NCBI GenBank assembly: GCA_020718105.1
Contig: DYDA01000012.1
Location: 1-60,763, forward strand
DNA from: Micavibrio sp.
GTDB lineage: Bacteria > Pseudomonadota > Alphaproteobacteria > UBA9219
Direction: 5' to 3'
DNA length: 60,763 nt
Both the position numbers and the translations under genes were made by a program. The notes under the pieces are model-generated. The model ran no database searches and was not told the DNA's origin. It worked only from the letters and a program-made list of their open reading frames with translations. Positions 1 through 8,570 of the stretch are shown one piece after another (position 1 is the stretch's first letter; every line of letters begins with the position of its first letter).

Positions 1-140
1 ACCCTCCCCTTGCGGGAGGGTCGAAAAACGCGTGAGCGTTTTTCGGGGAGGGGTTGTTTTTTATTGTGTTTTGACCCCTCCCCAAGATTTTTCCTCCCTG
101 CGGGATCAAAAATCTTGTGCCCTCCCGCAAGGGGAGGGCG
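1..140. repeat. Palindromic repeat, family A copy 1 (left edge of window)
   Basis: This is a nested palindrome. The outer arms CCCTCCCCTTGCGGGAGGG (near 2-20) and CCCTCCCGCAAGGGGAGGG (near 120-138) are each hairpins and also pair with each other. Inside lie two further hairpins: GAAAAACGC/GCGTTTTTC in the left half, and AAGATTTTT/AAAAATCTT in the right half. GGGGAGGGG and CCCCTCCCC pair across the middle. It may begin before the window. It ends about 25 bases before a truncated DUF4160 reading frame, so it may have caused the truncation (inference). Related copies lie at 1591-1764, 13873-14014 and 34796-34947. Confidence 0.85.
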
Positions 141-165
141 ATTTGAGTTCCAACTTTTGAAGTGA

Positions 166-264
166 AAGATATATACTGCTAAAGAGCTGAATGAATTGTT
201 GCGTATCGTTCAATCTAATCAAGGTGCGTTGAGGGAGGCTTGGGATGAACATTTTGGCCGTTAA
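166..264 (+). pseudogene. C-terminal remnant of a DUF4160 protein
   Basis: The frame ending at the TAA at 262-264 encodes about 32 residues that look like the C-terminal end of DUF4160 proteins: a KELNELL-type helix, a ...VQSNQ... stretch and a terminal AWDEHFGR. The same frame has a TGA at 163-165 and no start codon after it, so no complete protein is possible. DUF4160 genes are commonly followed by an overlapping DUF2442 gene. Here the DUF2442 start at 245 still overlaps the old stop. The 5' part of the gene is missing and a family A palindrome lies just upstream. Family assignment is from memory of the motif. Confidence 0.55.
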
Positions 265-517
265 TGCTGATATTCGGATCGCAGATGTTCGCGTGGACGA
301 TGAGCGCCTGTCTCTTGATCTCGTCGATGGTCGGTCGGTCAGCGCTCCCTTATCGTGGTATCCCCGTTTATTCAATGCAACGCCAGCGCAACGTGCCAAT
401 TGGCAAATCGCAGGCGGCGGTTATGGCGTTCATTGGCCTGACCTTGACGAAGATTTGAGCGCAGAGGGAATCTTGTTTGGGATTCCCGCGCCGTCATCGC
501 ACATCGAAGCAAGATAA
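245..517 (+). CDS. DUF2442 family protein
   Basis: A 90-residue protein whose VDDERLSLDLVDGRSVSAPLSWYPRL core matches the DUF2442 pattern: a strand, then a D/E-rich turn, then a P-L-x-W-Y/F-P-R-L motif. The later WQIAGGGYGVHWPDLDEDLSAEGIL segment is equally typical (W-x-D-L-D-E-D-I/L-S-x-x-G-L/I-L). The family has no firm biochemical function; it is often paired with DUF4160 and discussed as toxin-antitoxin-like. The ATG overlaps the end of the DUF4160 remnant by 20 bases, the usual overlap of the intact pair. With its partner broken, this gene may be an orphan that has lost its original translational coupling. Confidence 0.75.
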   Translation: MNILAVNADIRIADVRVDDERLSLDLVDGRSVSAPLSWYPRLFNATPAQRANWQIAGGGYGVHWPDLDEDLSAEGILFGIPAPSSHIEAR

Positions 518-524
518 AGTCTGC

Positions 525-1202
525 ATGCCTTTCGACCTCCTCATCTGGGACTGTGATGGCTGTCTTGTTGATAGCGAGGTTTTGGCGTGCGCCGTTGCGG
601 CGCAATGCCTTACCGCTATCGGTTATCCTCTCACAGGGCAAGAATACGTCAATCGCTTTGCGGGGCAGACGATAGCCGCAACGCTGGCGGTGTTAGAGGC
701 CGAGACGGGTAAACCTTTTGCTGATCGGTTTTCTTTGGACTCTTTTCGGCAACAAGTTCTGGCTCTTTTTGAAACGTCGCTTAAGCCTACGCCCTATGTG
801 GCTGAGGTTTTGCCGCTTTTGGCTTTGCCGATGTGCGTAGCGTCAGGCAGTAGCCTTACGCGCAATGCGCGGGCGCTGGCTTTGACGGGGCTGGGGGGCT
901 ATTTCGATAAGGACAATCTTTTCAGCGCCGAGCAAGTGGCGCGTAGTAAGCCCGCGCCGGACGTTTTTCTCTTCGCGGCGGAACAGATGAAGGCGGCTCC
1001 TGAAAAATGCTTGGTGATAGAAGATTCCGTGACGGGCATCACGGCGGCCAAGGCGGCGGGGATGCGGGTTTTGGCGTACCTTGGCGGCAGTCATGTGAGT
1101 GAGATGTGGCGGCAGCGCGTCGCGGCCGCGCAGCCGGATGCGCTGTTTGATGATATGCGGGCATTGCCAGAGATGGTTCTTCATTACAAAAAAGGGGGAT
1201 AA
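525..1202 (+). CDS. HAD-superfamily hydrolase (phosphoglycolate/beta-PGM-like phosphatase)
   Basis: A 225-residue haloacid-dehalogenase-type phosphatase. Motif I is WDCDGCLVDSE at residues 8-18, with the nucleophile Asp followed two residues later by the acid/base Asp. Motif II is CVASGSS, motif III is the Lys in the RSKPAPDVFLFA segment, and motif IV is EDSVTGITAAKAAGM. The helical cap between motifs I and II has the size of the phosphoglycolate phosphatase/beta-phosphoglucomutase subgroup. I chose the ATG at 525 because motif I then falls at the normal distance from the N-terminus; a longer frame from 477 overlaps the DUF2442 gene. The start is 7 bases after that gene's stop. The substrate cannot be told from sequence; a sugar phosphate or phosphoglycolate is likely. 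Confidence 0.8.
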   Translation: MPFDLLIWDCDGCLVDSEVLACAVAAQCLTAIGYPLTGQEYVNRFAGQTIAATLAVLEAETGKPFADRFSLDSFRQQVLALFETSLKPTPYVAEVLPLLALPMCVASGSSLTRNARALALTGLGGYFDKDNLFSAEQVARSKPAPDVFLFAAEQMKAAPEKCLVIEDSVTGITAAKAAGMRVLAYLGGSHVSEMWRQRVAAAQPDALFDDMRALPEMVLHYKKGG

Positions 1203-1203
1203 G

Positions 1204-1533
1204 ATGACAAAAAAAGTCCTAACAGGTTTTTTGTTTGCTGTTGTTCTTTTAAGCGCTTCGCCTGTGTTGGCTTGTGGTGAGGAGGGCAACACGCCAGAAA
1301 AATTAGCCCAAAGACAACGTGAAGATTTTGCCCGTAAGGACAAGGATCACGACAAGCTTTTATCCTTTGCCGAATTTTCTGTTTTCCAAGATTGGGAAAT
1401 GAATGGGCAAAAGGATCACACCGTCTTTTTTCGTGCGTTGGATAAGGATGCCTCTGGCTCTTTGACTTTTGATGAATGGCAGGTAGGCTTTCCGTTTAAT
1501 GGCTATAACTATCGAACAAAGGGGGGCTGTTAA
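1204..1533 (+). CDS. Secreted EF-hand (calcium-binding) small protein
   Basis: A 109-residue protein starting one base after the HAD gene's stop, so translation is probably coupled. Residues 1-20 form a signal peptide: a lysine pair, a hydrophobic core FLFAVVLLSASPV, then LACGEE, which could be read as a lipobox (VLAC) or a plain cleavage site. Two EF-hand loops follow: DKDHDKLLSFAE and DKDASGSLTFDE, both with acids at positions 1 and 3 and a Glu at position 12. The pair is expected to bind calcium in the periplasm or at the outer membrane. A Cys-Gly-Glu near the N-terminus and a terminal Cys are present. The partner protein is unknown. Confidence 0.75.
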   Translation: MTKKVLTGFLFAVVLLSASPVLACGEEGNTPEKLAQRQREDFARKDKDHDKLLSFAEFSVFQDWEMNGQKDHTVFFRALDKDASGSLTFDEWQVGFPFNGYNYRTKGGC

Positions 1534-1590
1534 TAACGTGAGACATAGTCCCTAAACAGGTCAAGAGTTGGCAAAGTAAGCACCATAAAT

Positions 1591-1764
1591 CACCCTCCCC
1601 TTGCGGGAGGGTCGAAAAACGCACTAGCGTTTTTCGGGGAGGGGTCAGAAAATGTTGAAGAAAAGCAAGCCTTCGTTCTATTTGTGTCCTATCGTCGAAC
1701 CCCTCCCCGAAGTTTTTGATCCCTGCGGTCTCAAAAACTTCGACCCTCCCGCAAGGGGAGGGTG
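1591..1764. repeat. Palindromic repeat, family A copy 2
   Basis: A complete copy. The outer arms CACCCTCCCCTTGCGGGAGG (from 1591) and its complement (to about 1764) each form a hairpin and also pair with each other. The inner left stem is GAAAAACGC with a four-base loop. The inner right stem is GAAGTTTTTGA paired with TCAAAAACTTC. The central spacer (about 1645-1690) is unrelated to the other copies. It lies between the EF-hand gene and dnaE and fills most of that 294-base gap. Confidence 0.9.
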
Positions 1765-1776
1765 GTGTATCCTTTG

Positions 1777-1824
1777 AACCCTAACCTCTAACCCCTAACC
1801 CCTAACCCCTAACCCCTAACCTCT
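1777..1824 (+). repeat. Heptamer tandem array (AACCCCT) ending 3 bases before the dnaE start
   Basis: Seven consecutive units with exact 7-base period: one 6-base unit, AACCTCT, four AACCCCT, and a final AACCTCT at 1818-1824. CTT follows, then the dnaE ATG at 1828. There is no purine-rich Shine-Dalgarno site in the 30 bases before this ATG, because the array occupies that position. Similar degenerate heptamer arrays precede fliM (56205-56238) and waaA (45543-45577), with weaker traces before recJ and chvI. Confidence 0.9.
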
Positions 1825-1827
1825 CTT

Positions 1828-4800
1828 ATGCCCCTTGCCGATTTCATCCATCTTCGCGTGCATTCCGCTTATTCGTTGGCGGAGGGCGCCATTTGCGTGG
1901 TGGAGGCCAAAAGCAAGGATGGCAAGCCAACGGCTCGCAAGGATATGATCAAGCTTTGCACGCAAAACGATATGCCTGCCGTTGCTCTGACGGATAAGGG
2001 CAATCTGTTTGGCGCGTTAGAATTTTCGATGGCGGCCAGCGGTGCGGGCGTGCAGCCCATCATCGGCTGCCAGCTGGCGGTGGTGAGGCCGGATCAAAAG
2101 GATAAGCTTCCGGCGCGGCGCGATTTGTATGACCAGCTTGTCTTGCTGGTTCAAAACGAGCTGGGCTATCGCAACCTGTGCGCCCTTGTCACGCAGTCTT
2201 TCTTGGCGGCGGACCGCCCCGATCCTTATGTGACTGAGGAAGAATTAGCGCGTCACGCGGGCGGCCTTATCGCGCTGACGGGCGGCATCGATGGCGTGGT
2301 GGGGCGGCTTCTTGCCGAAGGACAAGGCGAGGCCGCGCAGGAAAAACTGCTGACGCTGCGCGATTTGTTTTTTGATCGTCTTTATGTGGAACTCACGCGC
2401 CACCATGGGGGCGAGGTGAGCGTCAGAGAACAAAAAATAGAAAGCGCGTTGATCGATTTTGCCTACCGCCATGATTTGCCGCTTGTCGCGACGAACGATG
2501 TTTATTTCGGCAGCGAAGATATGGCGTCAGCGCATGACGCGCTGCTTTGCATTGCTGACAAGCGCTTGGTAGAGGAGGCGGATCGCCGCCGCCTGACCCC
2601 CGATCATCGCTTTAAATCGGCTGCTGAGATGCGTGCGCTGTTCGCGGATTTGCCCGAAGCGTGTGACAATACGTTGGTGATCGCGAGGCGCTGCGCTTTT
2701 ATGCCAGAGCCTCGCCGTCCGATCCTGCCGCCTTTTCCGATGGAAGCAGGGCGGACGGAGGTGGAGGAGCTAACCGCGCAGGCGCAAGGCGGGCTGGCCA
2801 AACGATTGGATGCGGCGGGCATTACGGAGCGCAAGGTTTATGAGGATCGTTTGGCGTTTGAGTTGAATGTGATCATCAATATGGGCTTTCCCGGTTATTT
2901 TTTGATTGTGTCCGATTTCATCAAATGGTCGAAGGCGAATGGGATTCCTGTCGGCCCTGGGCGCGGCTCTGGCGCGGGGTCGGTGGTCGCGTGGTCGCTG
3001 CTTATTACCGATCTTGATCCTATTCGCTTTGGCTTGCTGTTTGAGCGTTTCTTGAATCCTGAACGCGTTTCCATGCCTGACTTTGATATCGATTTTTGCC
3101 AAGAGCGCCGCGATGAGGTCATTCGTTACGTGCAAGGCAAATACGGCGCGGATCGCGTCGCGCAGATTATCACGTATGGCAAGTTGCAAGCCCGTGCCGT
3201 TTTGCGCGATGTCGGGCGCGTTCTGGCGATGCCGTATGGCTATGTCGATAAAATATGCAAGCTTGTGCCGTCCAATCCCGCCAATCCCGTGACGCTGGCG
3301 CAGGCGCTGGAGATGGAGCCTCAGCTGGAGGCCATGCGGCAGGAGGATCCCGTCGTGGCGCAGATGATGGACCGCGCGCTTAAGCTGGAGGGGCTTTATC
3401 GCAACGCTTCAACCCATGCGGCGGGCGTGGTGATCGGGGATCGGCCTTTGGTGGAGCTTGTGCCTCTTTACCGCGACCCTGCCGCGACGTTGCCCGCCAC
3501 GCAATTCAACATGAAGATGGTGGAGACGGCGGGGCTGGTGAAGTTCGATTTTCTCGGCCTTAAGACGTTGGACGTGATTCAGAACGCTGTTGATTTGATC
3601 AAGGCCAGCGGCATTGATCTGGATCTGGCGGGGTTGCCTTTGGATGATCCGAAAGCCTATGCCCTGATGGCCAAGGGCGACACAACGGGCGTGTTCCAGC
3701 TGGAAAGTTCGGGTATGCGCGACGTTCTGCGCCGCATGAAGCCCAATAGGTTTGAGGATATTATCGCGCTTGTCGCGCTTTATCGCCCAGGCCCGATGGA
3801 TAACATCCCGCGCTATATCAAATGCAAAAACGGCGATGAAAAACCCGATTATCTGCACCCGCTGCTTGAACCTATTTTAAAAGATACCTTCGGCATCATG
3901 ATCTATCAGGAACAGGTCATGCAATCCGCGCAGTTTCTGGCAGGCTATAGCCTTGGCAGCGCGGATTTATTGCGCCGTGCGATGGGTAAGAAAAAAGTCG
4001 AAGAGATGGCGGCGCAACGCGCCACCTTTATCGCGGGCGCGGCCAAGAATGGCGTGGATGAAAATCAGGCAGGTTTGATTTTTGATCAAATCGATAAATT
4101 CGCGGGCTATGGCTTTAATAAATCGCACGCGGCGGCGTATGCCTTAATCGCGTATCAAACCGCGTGGCTGAAGGCCAATCATCCCGTTGCGTTTTATGCG
4201 GCGGCGATGAACTTTGAAATGAACGACACCGATAAGCTGGGCGTGTATCGCCAAGAGCTTCAGCGCCATGGCATCACGCTTTTGCCGCCCGATGTGAATC
4301 GCTCGCGCCCGCATTTTATGCCAGAGGAAGCGGCTGGCGGGAGCGGCGCCATTCGCTATGCTTTGGCGGCGATTAAGGGCGTCGGCGCGGCGGCGATGGA
4401 AAGCTTGATCGCGGCGCGGGCTAGCGGCAAACCGTTTACCGACCTGTTCGATTTTGCCGAGAGGATTGATCCGCGAGTCATCAATCGCAAGCAGATGGAA
4501 GGCCTTGCGATGGCGGGCGCGTTTGACTCTCTTCTTAAAAATCGCGCGCAGGTCATTGCGGCCATCGATATTGTGCTGAAACATGCGCACGTCATGGCCG
4601 ATGAAAAAGCCAGCGGGCAGGCCAGTATCTTTGGCTTTATGGAAGCTGCGGCGCGTCCGCCCTTGCCCCCCGCCAAAGCGTGGGACGAATTACTTCGCTT
4701 GCAAAAAGAGTTTCAGGCGCTTGGTTTTTATCTGTCCGCGCATCCTTTGGATAACTATGGCGCTTTGCTGGATCGTCTTGGCGTTGTGGCTTCGGCCTCG

Positions 4801-5331
4801 GTGGCTTCGCTCATGACGCCCTCTCGATCTTCGCGTTTTAAGTTGGCGGGCATTGTGATGGGTAAACAGGAACGCACTGCGAAATCAGGCAACCGTTTTG
4901 CCTTCGCGCAAATATCGGATGCCAGCGGCTCGTTCGAAGTGACAATTTTTTCCGATCTTTTGACCTCTAGCCGTGAGCTTCTTGAGGCAGGGCAGGCCGT
5001 CCTTGTCGAGGTGGACGCGCAAGGCGGACGCGGCGGCGCGGATGACAGCGGCGGTGAGCTGCGCTATATCGCGCGAAGCTTTGATCGTCTGTCCGATGTC
5101 GCGGCGCGGCTGGCCAAAGGCATTCGCATCAAGCTTTATGAGGACAGCGCCTTGCCCGCCATTCAAAAGCTTTTGGCCAGCGCTCCATCAGGGCGTGGTA
5201 AGGTGGTGCTGTCGCTGGATCTTGACGACGATGTTGCTGAGCTGGAGCTTTCGGGCGCGTGGCTGCTTACCGATGCGCTCAAAACCAGCCTGCGCCAAGT
5301 CGGCAACGGTCTTGAAGTGCAGGAGTGGTAA
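1828..5331 (+). CDS. dnaE: DNA polymerase III alpha subunit (replicative polymerase)
   Basis: At 1167 residues this is the size of bacterial DnaE1. The N-terminal PHP domain begins with FIHLRVHSAYSLAEGA. The polymerase palm holds GPGRGSGAGSVVAW and then PDFDIDF (about residues 417-423), whose two acids are the catalytic metal ligands. The fingers carry ...YGFNKSHAAAYALIAYQTAWLK (about 760-780). A helix-hairpin-helix region (IKGVGAAAMESL) and an OB-fold beta-binding region (KLAGIVMGKQERTAKSGNRFAF) follow. It performs chromosomal DNA synthesis in the Pol III holoenzyme. The start at 1828 places PHP at the very N-terminus, as in homologues. It lacks a Shine-Dalgarno site and is preceded directly by a heptamer array. 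recJ follows after 84 bases. Confidence 0.98.
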   Translation: MPLADFIHLRVHSAYSLAEGAICVVEAKSKDGKPTARKDMIKLCTQNDMPAVALTDKGNLFGALEFSMAASGAGVQPIIGCQLAVVRPDQKDKLPARRDLYDQLVLLVQNELGYRNLCALVTQSFLAADRPDPYVTEEELARHAGGLIALTGGIDGVVGRLLAEGQGEAAQEKLLTLRDLFFDRLYVELTRHHGGEVSVREQKIESALIDFAYRHDLPLVATNDVYFGSEDMASAHDALLCIADKRLVEEADRRRLTPDHRFKSAAEMRALFADLPEACDNTLVIARRCAFMPEPRRPILPPFPMEAGRTEVEELTAQAQGGLAKRLDAAGITERKVYEDRLAFELNVIINMGFPGYFLIVSDFIKWSKANGIPVGPGRGSGAGSVVAWSLLITDLDPIRFGLLFERFLNPERVSMPDFDIDFCQERRDEVIRYVQGKYGADRVAQIITYGKLQARAVLRDVGRVLAMPYGYVDKICKLVPSNPANPVTLAQALEMEPQLEAMRQEDPVVAQMMDRALKLEGLYRNASTHAAGVVIGDRPLVELVPLYRDPAATLPATQFNMKMVETAGLVKFDFLGLKTLDVIQNAVDLIKASGIDLDLAGLPLDDPKAYALMAKGDTTGVFQLESSGMRDVLRRMKPNRFEDIIALVALYRPGPMDNIPRYIKCKNGDEKPDYLHPLLEPILKDTFGIMIYQEQVMQSAQFLAGYSLGSADLLRRAMGKKKVEEMAAQRATFIAGAAKNGVDENQAGLIFDQIDKFAGYGFNKSHAAAYALIAYQTAWLKANHPVAFYAAAMNFEMNDTDKLGVYRQELQRHGITLLPPDVNRSRPHFMPEEAAGGSGAIRYALAAIKGVGAAAMESLIAARASGKPFTDLFDFAERIDPRVINRKQMEGLAMAGAFDSLLKNRAQVIAAIDIVLKHAHVMADEKASGQASIFGFMEAAARPPLPPAKAWDELLRLQKEFQALGFYLSAHPLDNYGALLDRLGVVASASVASLMTPSRSSRFKLAGIVMGKQERTAKSGNRFAFAQISDASGSFEVTIFSDLLTSSRELLEAGQAVLVEVDAQGGRGGADDSGGELRYIARSFDRLSDVAARLAKGIRIKLYEDSALPAIQKLLASAPSGRGKVVLSLDLDDDVAELELSGAWLLTDALKTSLRQVGNGLEVQEW

Positions 5332-5415
5332 GCGGCGTATAAAAAGATAACAAAAAAGAGGGCAACGCTTGAACTGGTTTAGGCAGAGTCTCCTTAGACG
5401 CAAAAACTCTAACCC

Positions 5416-7197
5416 ATGATTTTTAAAATGACCCACACACTCTTTCTTGGTATAGAGAATTCCTTCGCGGGGCGACGGTGGGTGGCGCGTTCTTATGATG
5501 AACGCCAAGCGCTGGCCATCGCGCAGCGCCACAACCTACCCGATATTTTGGCGCGGAGCCTTAGCGCACGCGGCCAAACGGTAGAAACGGCGGCGGCTTT
5601 TTTGACGCCACGCTTGCGGGAATCCATGCCCGATCCTTCTTTGCTTCAAGATATGGACAAGGCCGTCTCGCGCTTTATTCTGGCGTTGGAAAACAACGAA
5701 CGCGCTGTTGTTTTTGGCGATTATGACGTGGATGGCGCGACGTCCTCGGCGCTTTTGATCCGCTTTGCGCGGGCGCTGGGGTACACGCTTGATCTTTATA
5801 TTCCCGATCGTTTGAGCGAAGGGTATGGGCCGAGCGAAGCCGCCATGAAAAAGCTGGCGGAGCAGGGCATCACGCTGGCGCTTTGTGTGGATTGCGGCAC
5901 AACGGCGCACGCGCCGCTGGCTGCTGCGCGGCAGGCGGGGCTTGACGTGATCGTGATCGACCATCATGCGGCGGAGCCATCCTTGCCGCCTGCGGTGGCT
6001 GTTGTGAATCCCAACCGTCTTGACGATGAGATGACGGACACGTTGGGGAGTTTGGCTGCCGTGGGCGTGACGTATCTGTTTGTTGTGGCTGTGAACCGTG
6101 CCTTGCGTGAAGCCCGCTTTTATAACGAGGCGCGGCCAGAGCCAGACTTGAAACAATGGCTGGATCTCGTCGCGCTTGGAACCGTGTGCGACGTTGTGAA
6201 GCTGACGGGCCTCAACCGCGCCTTTGTCATGCAAGGGCTGAAGGTGATGGAGGCTCGCGGCAACGTGGGAATCGCCGCGCTGGCGCGGGTCAGTGCCGCC
6301 ACGCCGCCGTTTGACACTTACACGGCGGGGTTCCTGTTGGGGCCGCGTTTGAATGCGGGCGGGCGCGTCGGTAAGTCCGACACGGGGGCAAGGTTGCTGG
6401 CGATGGAGGATGAAGCCGAGGCCATTGGCGTGGCCGAGTATCTGAACCAATTGAACAGCGAGCGGCGCGTTCTTGAAGCCGATGTTTTGGCGCAGGCCGA
6501 GATGATGATTTTTGATGAGGACGCGCCGCTTACGTTCGTCGCTTCGGAAAATTGGCATGCGGGCGTGATCGGTATCGTCGCCTCGCGCCTTAAAGATAAG
6601 TTTCACCGTCCTGCTATTGTGATTGGCATTGATCAAGCGATTGGCAAAGGATCGGGGCGCAGCGTTGGCAGCATTGATTTGGGGGCGGCCATTATTGCGG
6701 CGCGGCAGGCGGGTCTTTTGATCAACGGCGGCGGGCACAAGATGGCGGCGGGGCTAACGGTTGCCAAGGACAAGATTGACGCGCTTCACGCGTTTTTGGT
6801 GGAGCGTATCGGCAAGCAGCTAGAGGCTGAGCCGTTTGTGCCAACCTTGACGTTGGACGGGTTGGTTTCGGCTGGCGCGTTGGATAGCGCGTTTATCGAT
6901 AGGCTTTCGGCGCTCGCGCCCTTTGGCACAGGCAATGCCGAGCCGCGCTTTGCGCTGGCGGATTGCAAAATCATTCGTGCCGATATCGTGGGCGAAAAGC
7001 ATGTTCGCGTGATCGCCAGCCAAGGCGGCGCATCGCTTGCCGCCATCGCCTTTCGTGCTATGGAAAGCGACCTTGGCGCATCGCTTCTGGCGCATGTAGG
7101 GCACAGCGTGCATCTGGCGGGGCACGTTCGCCGCAACGTATGGCAAGGCCGCGAGACAGTCCAGCTTATCATCGACGATGCGGGAAAGAGTGAATAG
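5416..7197 (+). CDS. recJ: Single-stranded-DNA-specific exonuclease RecJ
   Basis: 593 residues, normal for RecJ. The DHH domain has GDYDVDGATSSALL (motif I), CVDCGTTAH, and the family signature VIDHHAAEP (motif III). GPRLNAGGRVG links to the DHHA1 domain, where GSGRSVGSIDLGAAI and NGGGHKMAAGL are present. A C-terminal OB-like region ends the protein. It degrades single-stranded DNA 5' to 3' in RecF-type recombination, mismatch repair and base-excision repair. Two starts are possible, ATG 5416 (preceded by CTCTAACCC, a single heptamer-like unit) or ATG 5428; neither has a clear Shine-Dalgarno site. It probably shares a transcript with dnaE. The downstream gene is convergent. Confidence 0.97.
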   Translation: MIFKMTHTLFLGIENSFAGRRWVARSYDERQALAIAQRHNLPDILARSLSARGQTVETAAAFLTPRLRESMPDPSLLQDMDKAVSRFILALENNERAVVFGDYDVDGATSSALLIRFARALGYTLDLYIPDRLSEGYGPSEAAMKKLAEQGITLALCVDCGTTAHAPLAAARQAGLDVIVIDHHAAEPSLPPAVAVVNPNRLDDEMTDTLGSLAAVGVTYLFVVAVNRALREARFYNEARPEPDLKQWLDLVALGTVCDVVKLTGLNRAFVMQGLKVMEARGNVGIAALARVSAATPPFDTYTAGFLLGPRLNAGGRVGKSDTGARLLAMEDEAEAIGVAEYLNQLNSERRVLEADVLAQAEMMIFDEDAPLTFVASENWHAGVIGIVASRLKDKFHRPAIVIGIDQAIGKGSGRSVGSIDLGAAIIAARQAGLLINGGGHKMAAGLTVAKDKIDALHAFLVERIGKQLEAEPFVPTLTLDGLVSAGALDSAFIDRLSALAPFGTGNAEPRFALADCKIIRADIVGEKHVRVIASQGGASLAAIAFRAMESDLGASLLAHVGHSVHLAGHVRRNVWQGRETVQLIIDDAGKSE

Positions 7198-7252
7198 CCC
7201 AGTCAAACAAGGAGGGCGATGAAACGGATTTTATGTAGGAAAGGGAAACTTT

Positions 7253-7320
7253 CTATACATGTTAAGGTTAACGTGTATAGGAAACGACCATTTTCTATAC
7301 ACGTTCTGAGGACGTGTATA
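7253..7320. repeat. Two adjacent inverted repeats between convergent recJ and fic
   Basis: The first is CTATACATGTTAA, two bases, TTAACGTGTATAG (7253-7280, one mismatched pair). The second is TATACACGT, seven bases, ACGTGTATA (7296-7304 with 7312-7320, perfect). All four half-sites are versions of TATACRYGT or its complement. They lie in the 129-base gap between two converging genes. They could be terminator-like hairpins serving both directions, but neither is followed by a run of T, so a protein-binding site or a small repeat element is equally possible. Confidence 0.6.
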
Positions 7321-7326
7321 AAAGGT

Positions 7327-8406
7327 TTATGTTTCAGGGCCATTCTTAAGTAAATCAAATAGTTGAGCGTTTATATAATAATTGCTCCGTCCGATTTTGT
7401 GCTTACTTAGAAGCCCCATGGTGACCAATGTGTCCAAATAGCGAGTTGCCGTGAGGCGGCTGATTTCTAGATCACGGATCAGGAACTCAATCTTACTATA
7501 GGGATGGCTAAACAAGACATTGATCAAATCTTGAGAATACATTTTCGGCTGTTCGGCGCGAATTTTGTGTTTATAGGATAGCATCAGGTCACGTATGTCT
7601 TCGATCAATTGTGTCGTCTGTTTGGCTGTTTTTTCGATTCCCGTGAGTATGTACAGAACCCAATCTTGCCATGCTCCATCGTCACGGACAGCTTGCAGTA
7701 GACGATAATATTCATTTTTGCTGCGATTGATGTAGCGAGATAGATAAAGTACGGGCGAGTTAAGCAAATCCTGCTTTACGAGATAGAGAATATTGATAAT
7801 GCGCCCCGTGCGGCCGTTGCCATCGTAAAATGGATGGATGCTTTCAAACTGATGGTGAATTATGCACATTTTTATCAGGGGATGCCAATCACAAACACTT
7901 TCATCATTAATGAATCGTTCTAGGTCTGCCATCAAAGAGAGAACTTGTTGGCCGTCTTGAGGCGGTTCATAAACAATCTCGCCTGTCTGATCATTTTTGA
8001 GCGCTGTACCTGGTATTTTTCGGAATCCCGCTCCGTTTTGTTCCAGAGTTTTTTGAATCTCTAGAATGTGATTATTTGTTAAAAGGTGAGTCTTTTTAAC
8101 CATGGAGAATCCGCAGCGTAAGGCATCGACATAGCTGTAGACTTCTTTTGACGCTGAATTGGCAAATTCTTTGGCAATATTATCGCTGCGATAAAGCGCA
8201 TCGTGGGTGGTTATGATATTTTCGATGGCGGAGCTTTCTTTTGCCTCTTGTAGTGAAAGCGTGCTGATTAAAATGTCTTGGTTGGGAATGCTGACGCAAA
8301 CCCCGCGCAGTTCTGCCAAAGCATCTCTAGCGTCACCAAGTTTTTTTAGGATGGCGATAGTCTCAAAGTTAATGCTTGGGGGAAGGTCTTTGGGAACGTA
8401 GGGCAT
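7327..8406 (-). CDS. Fic-domain protein (class II, AMPylation-type) with C-terminal winged helix
   Basis: 359 residues. The Fic active-site motif HPFYDGNGRTGR is complete at residues 191-202, with catalytic His191 and the Asn/Arg for nucleotide phosphates. The N-terminal part holds SSAIEN at 58-63, an inhibitory S/T-x-x-x-E-N/G motif whose Glu blocks ATP binding. Placement before the Fic core makes it class II. The last 80 residues look like a winged helix-turn-helix (SKIEFLIRDLEISRLTATRYL, then MGLLSKHKIGRSNYY), common in chromosomal Fic proteins and a possible self-regulation module. Known relatives transfer AMP to hydroxyl side chains. The start at 8406 has only a weak AAGGT site 6 bases upstream. 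It is monocistronic, and base composition is more AT-rich than its neighbours. Confidence 0.92.
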   Translation of the reverse strand: MPYVPKDLPPSINFETIAILKKLGDARDALAELRGVCVSIPNQDILISTLSLQEAKESSAIENIITTHDALYRSDNIAKEFANSASKEVYSYVDALRCGFSMVKKTHLLTNNHILEIQKTLEQNGAGFRKIPGTALKNDQTGEIVYEPPQDGQQVLSLMADLERFINDESVCDWHPLIKMCIIHHQFESIHPFYDGNGRTGRIINILYLVKQDLLNSPVLYLSRYINRSKNEYYRLLQAVRDDGAWQDWVLYILTGIEKTAKQTTQLIEDIRDLMLSYKHKIRAEQPKMYSQDLINVLFSHPYSKIEFLIRDLEISRLTATRYLDTLVTMGLLSKHKIGRSNYYINAQLFDLLKNGPET

Positions 8407-8570
8407 GCGATACCTTGTAATGGTTTTCTGTGTTAGGTTGAGAAAGTACCACTTTTTCTTTCATTAAGCCAAGAGGCACATACAGCCCGACGTCGTTGTT
8501 TTAACCATTTCCTTAGAAATCGTCATGGATACTTCTGTTAGCCCATTTTTTCTGGCAGCGGAGGAATATC

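Noticed and set aside
1777-1824. Telomere-like repeat marking a replicon end
   Set aside because: The CCCTAA-like unit is 7 bases, internal to the chromosome and directly before dnaE; similar heptamers of different sequence occur before other genes.
5536-6738. 400-residue open frame on the minus strand inside recJ
   Set aside because: It is a shadow of recJ: all RecJ catalytic motifs are in the plus frame, and the minus frame is Arg/His/Gln-rich without family motifs.
7327-8406. Fic gene as part of a Fic/antitoxin (FicTA) pair
   Set aside because: The inhibitory motif SSAIEN is within the same protein (class II) and no small antitoxin gene precedes it.
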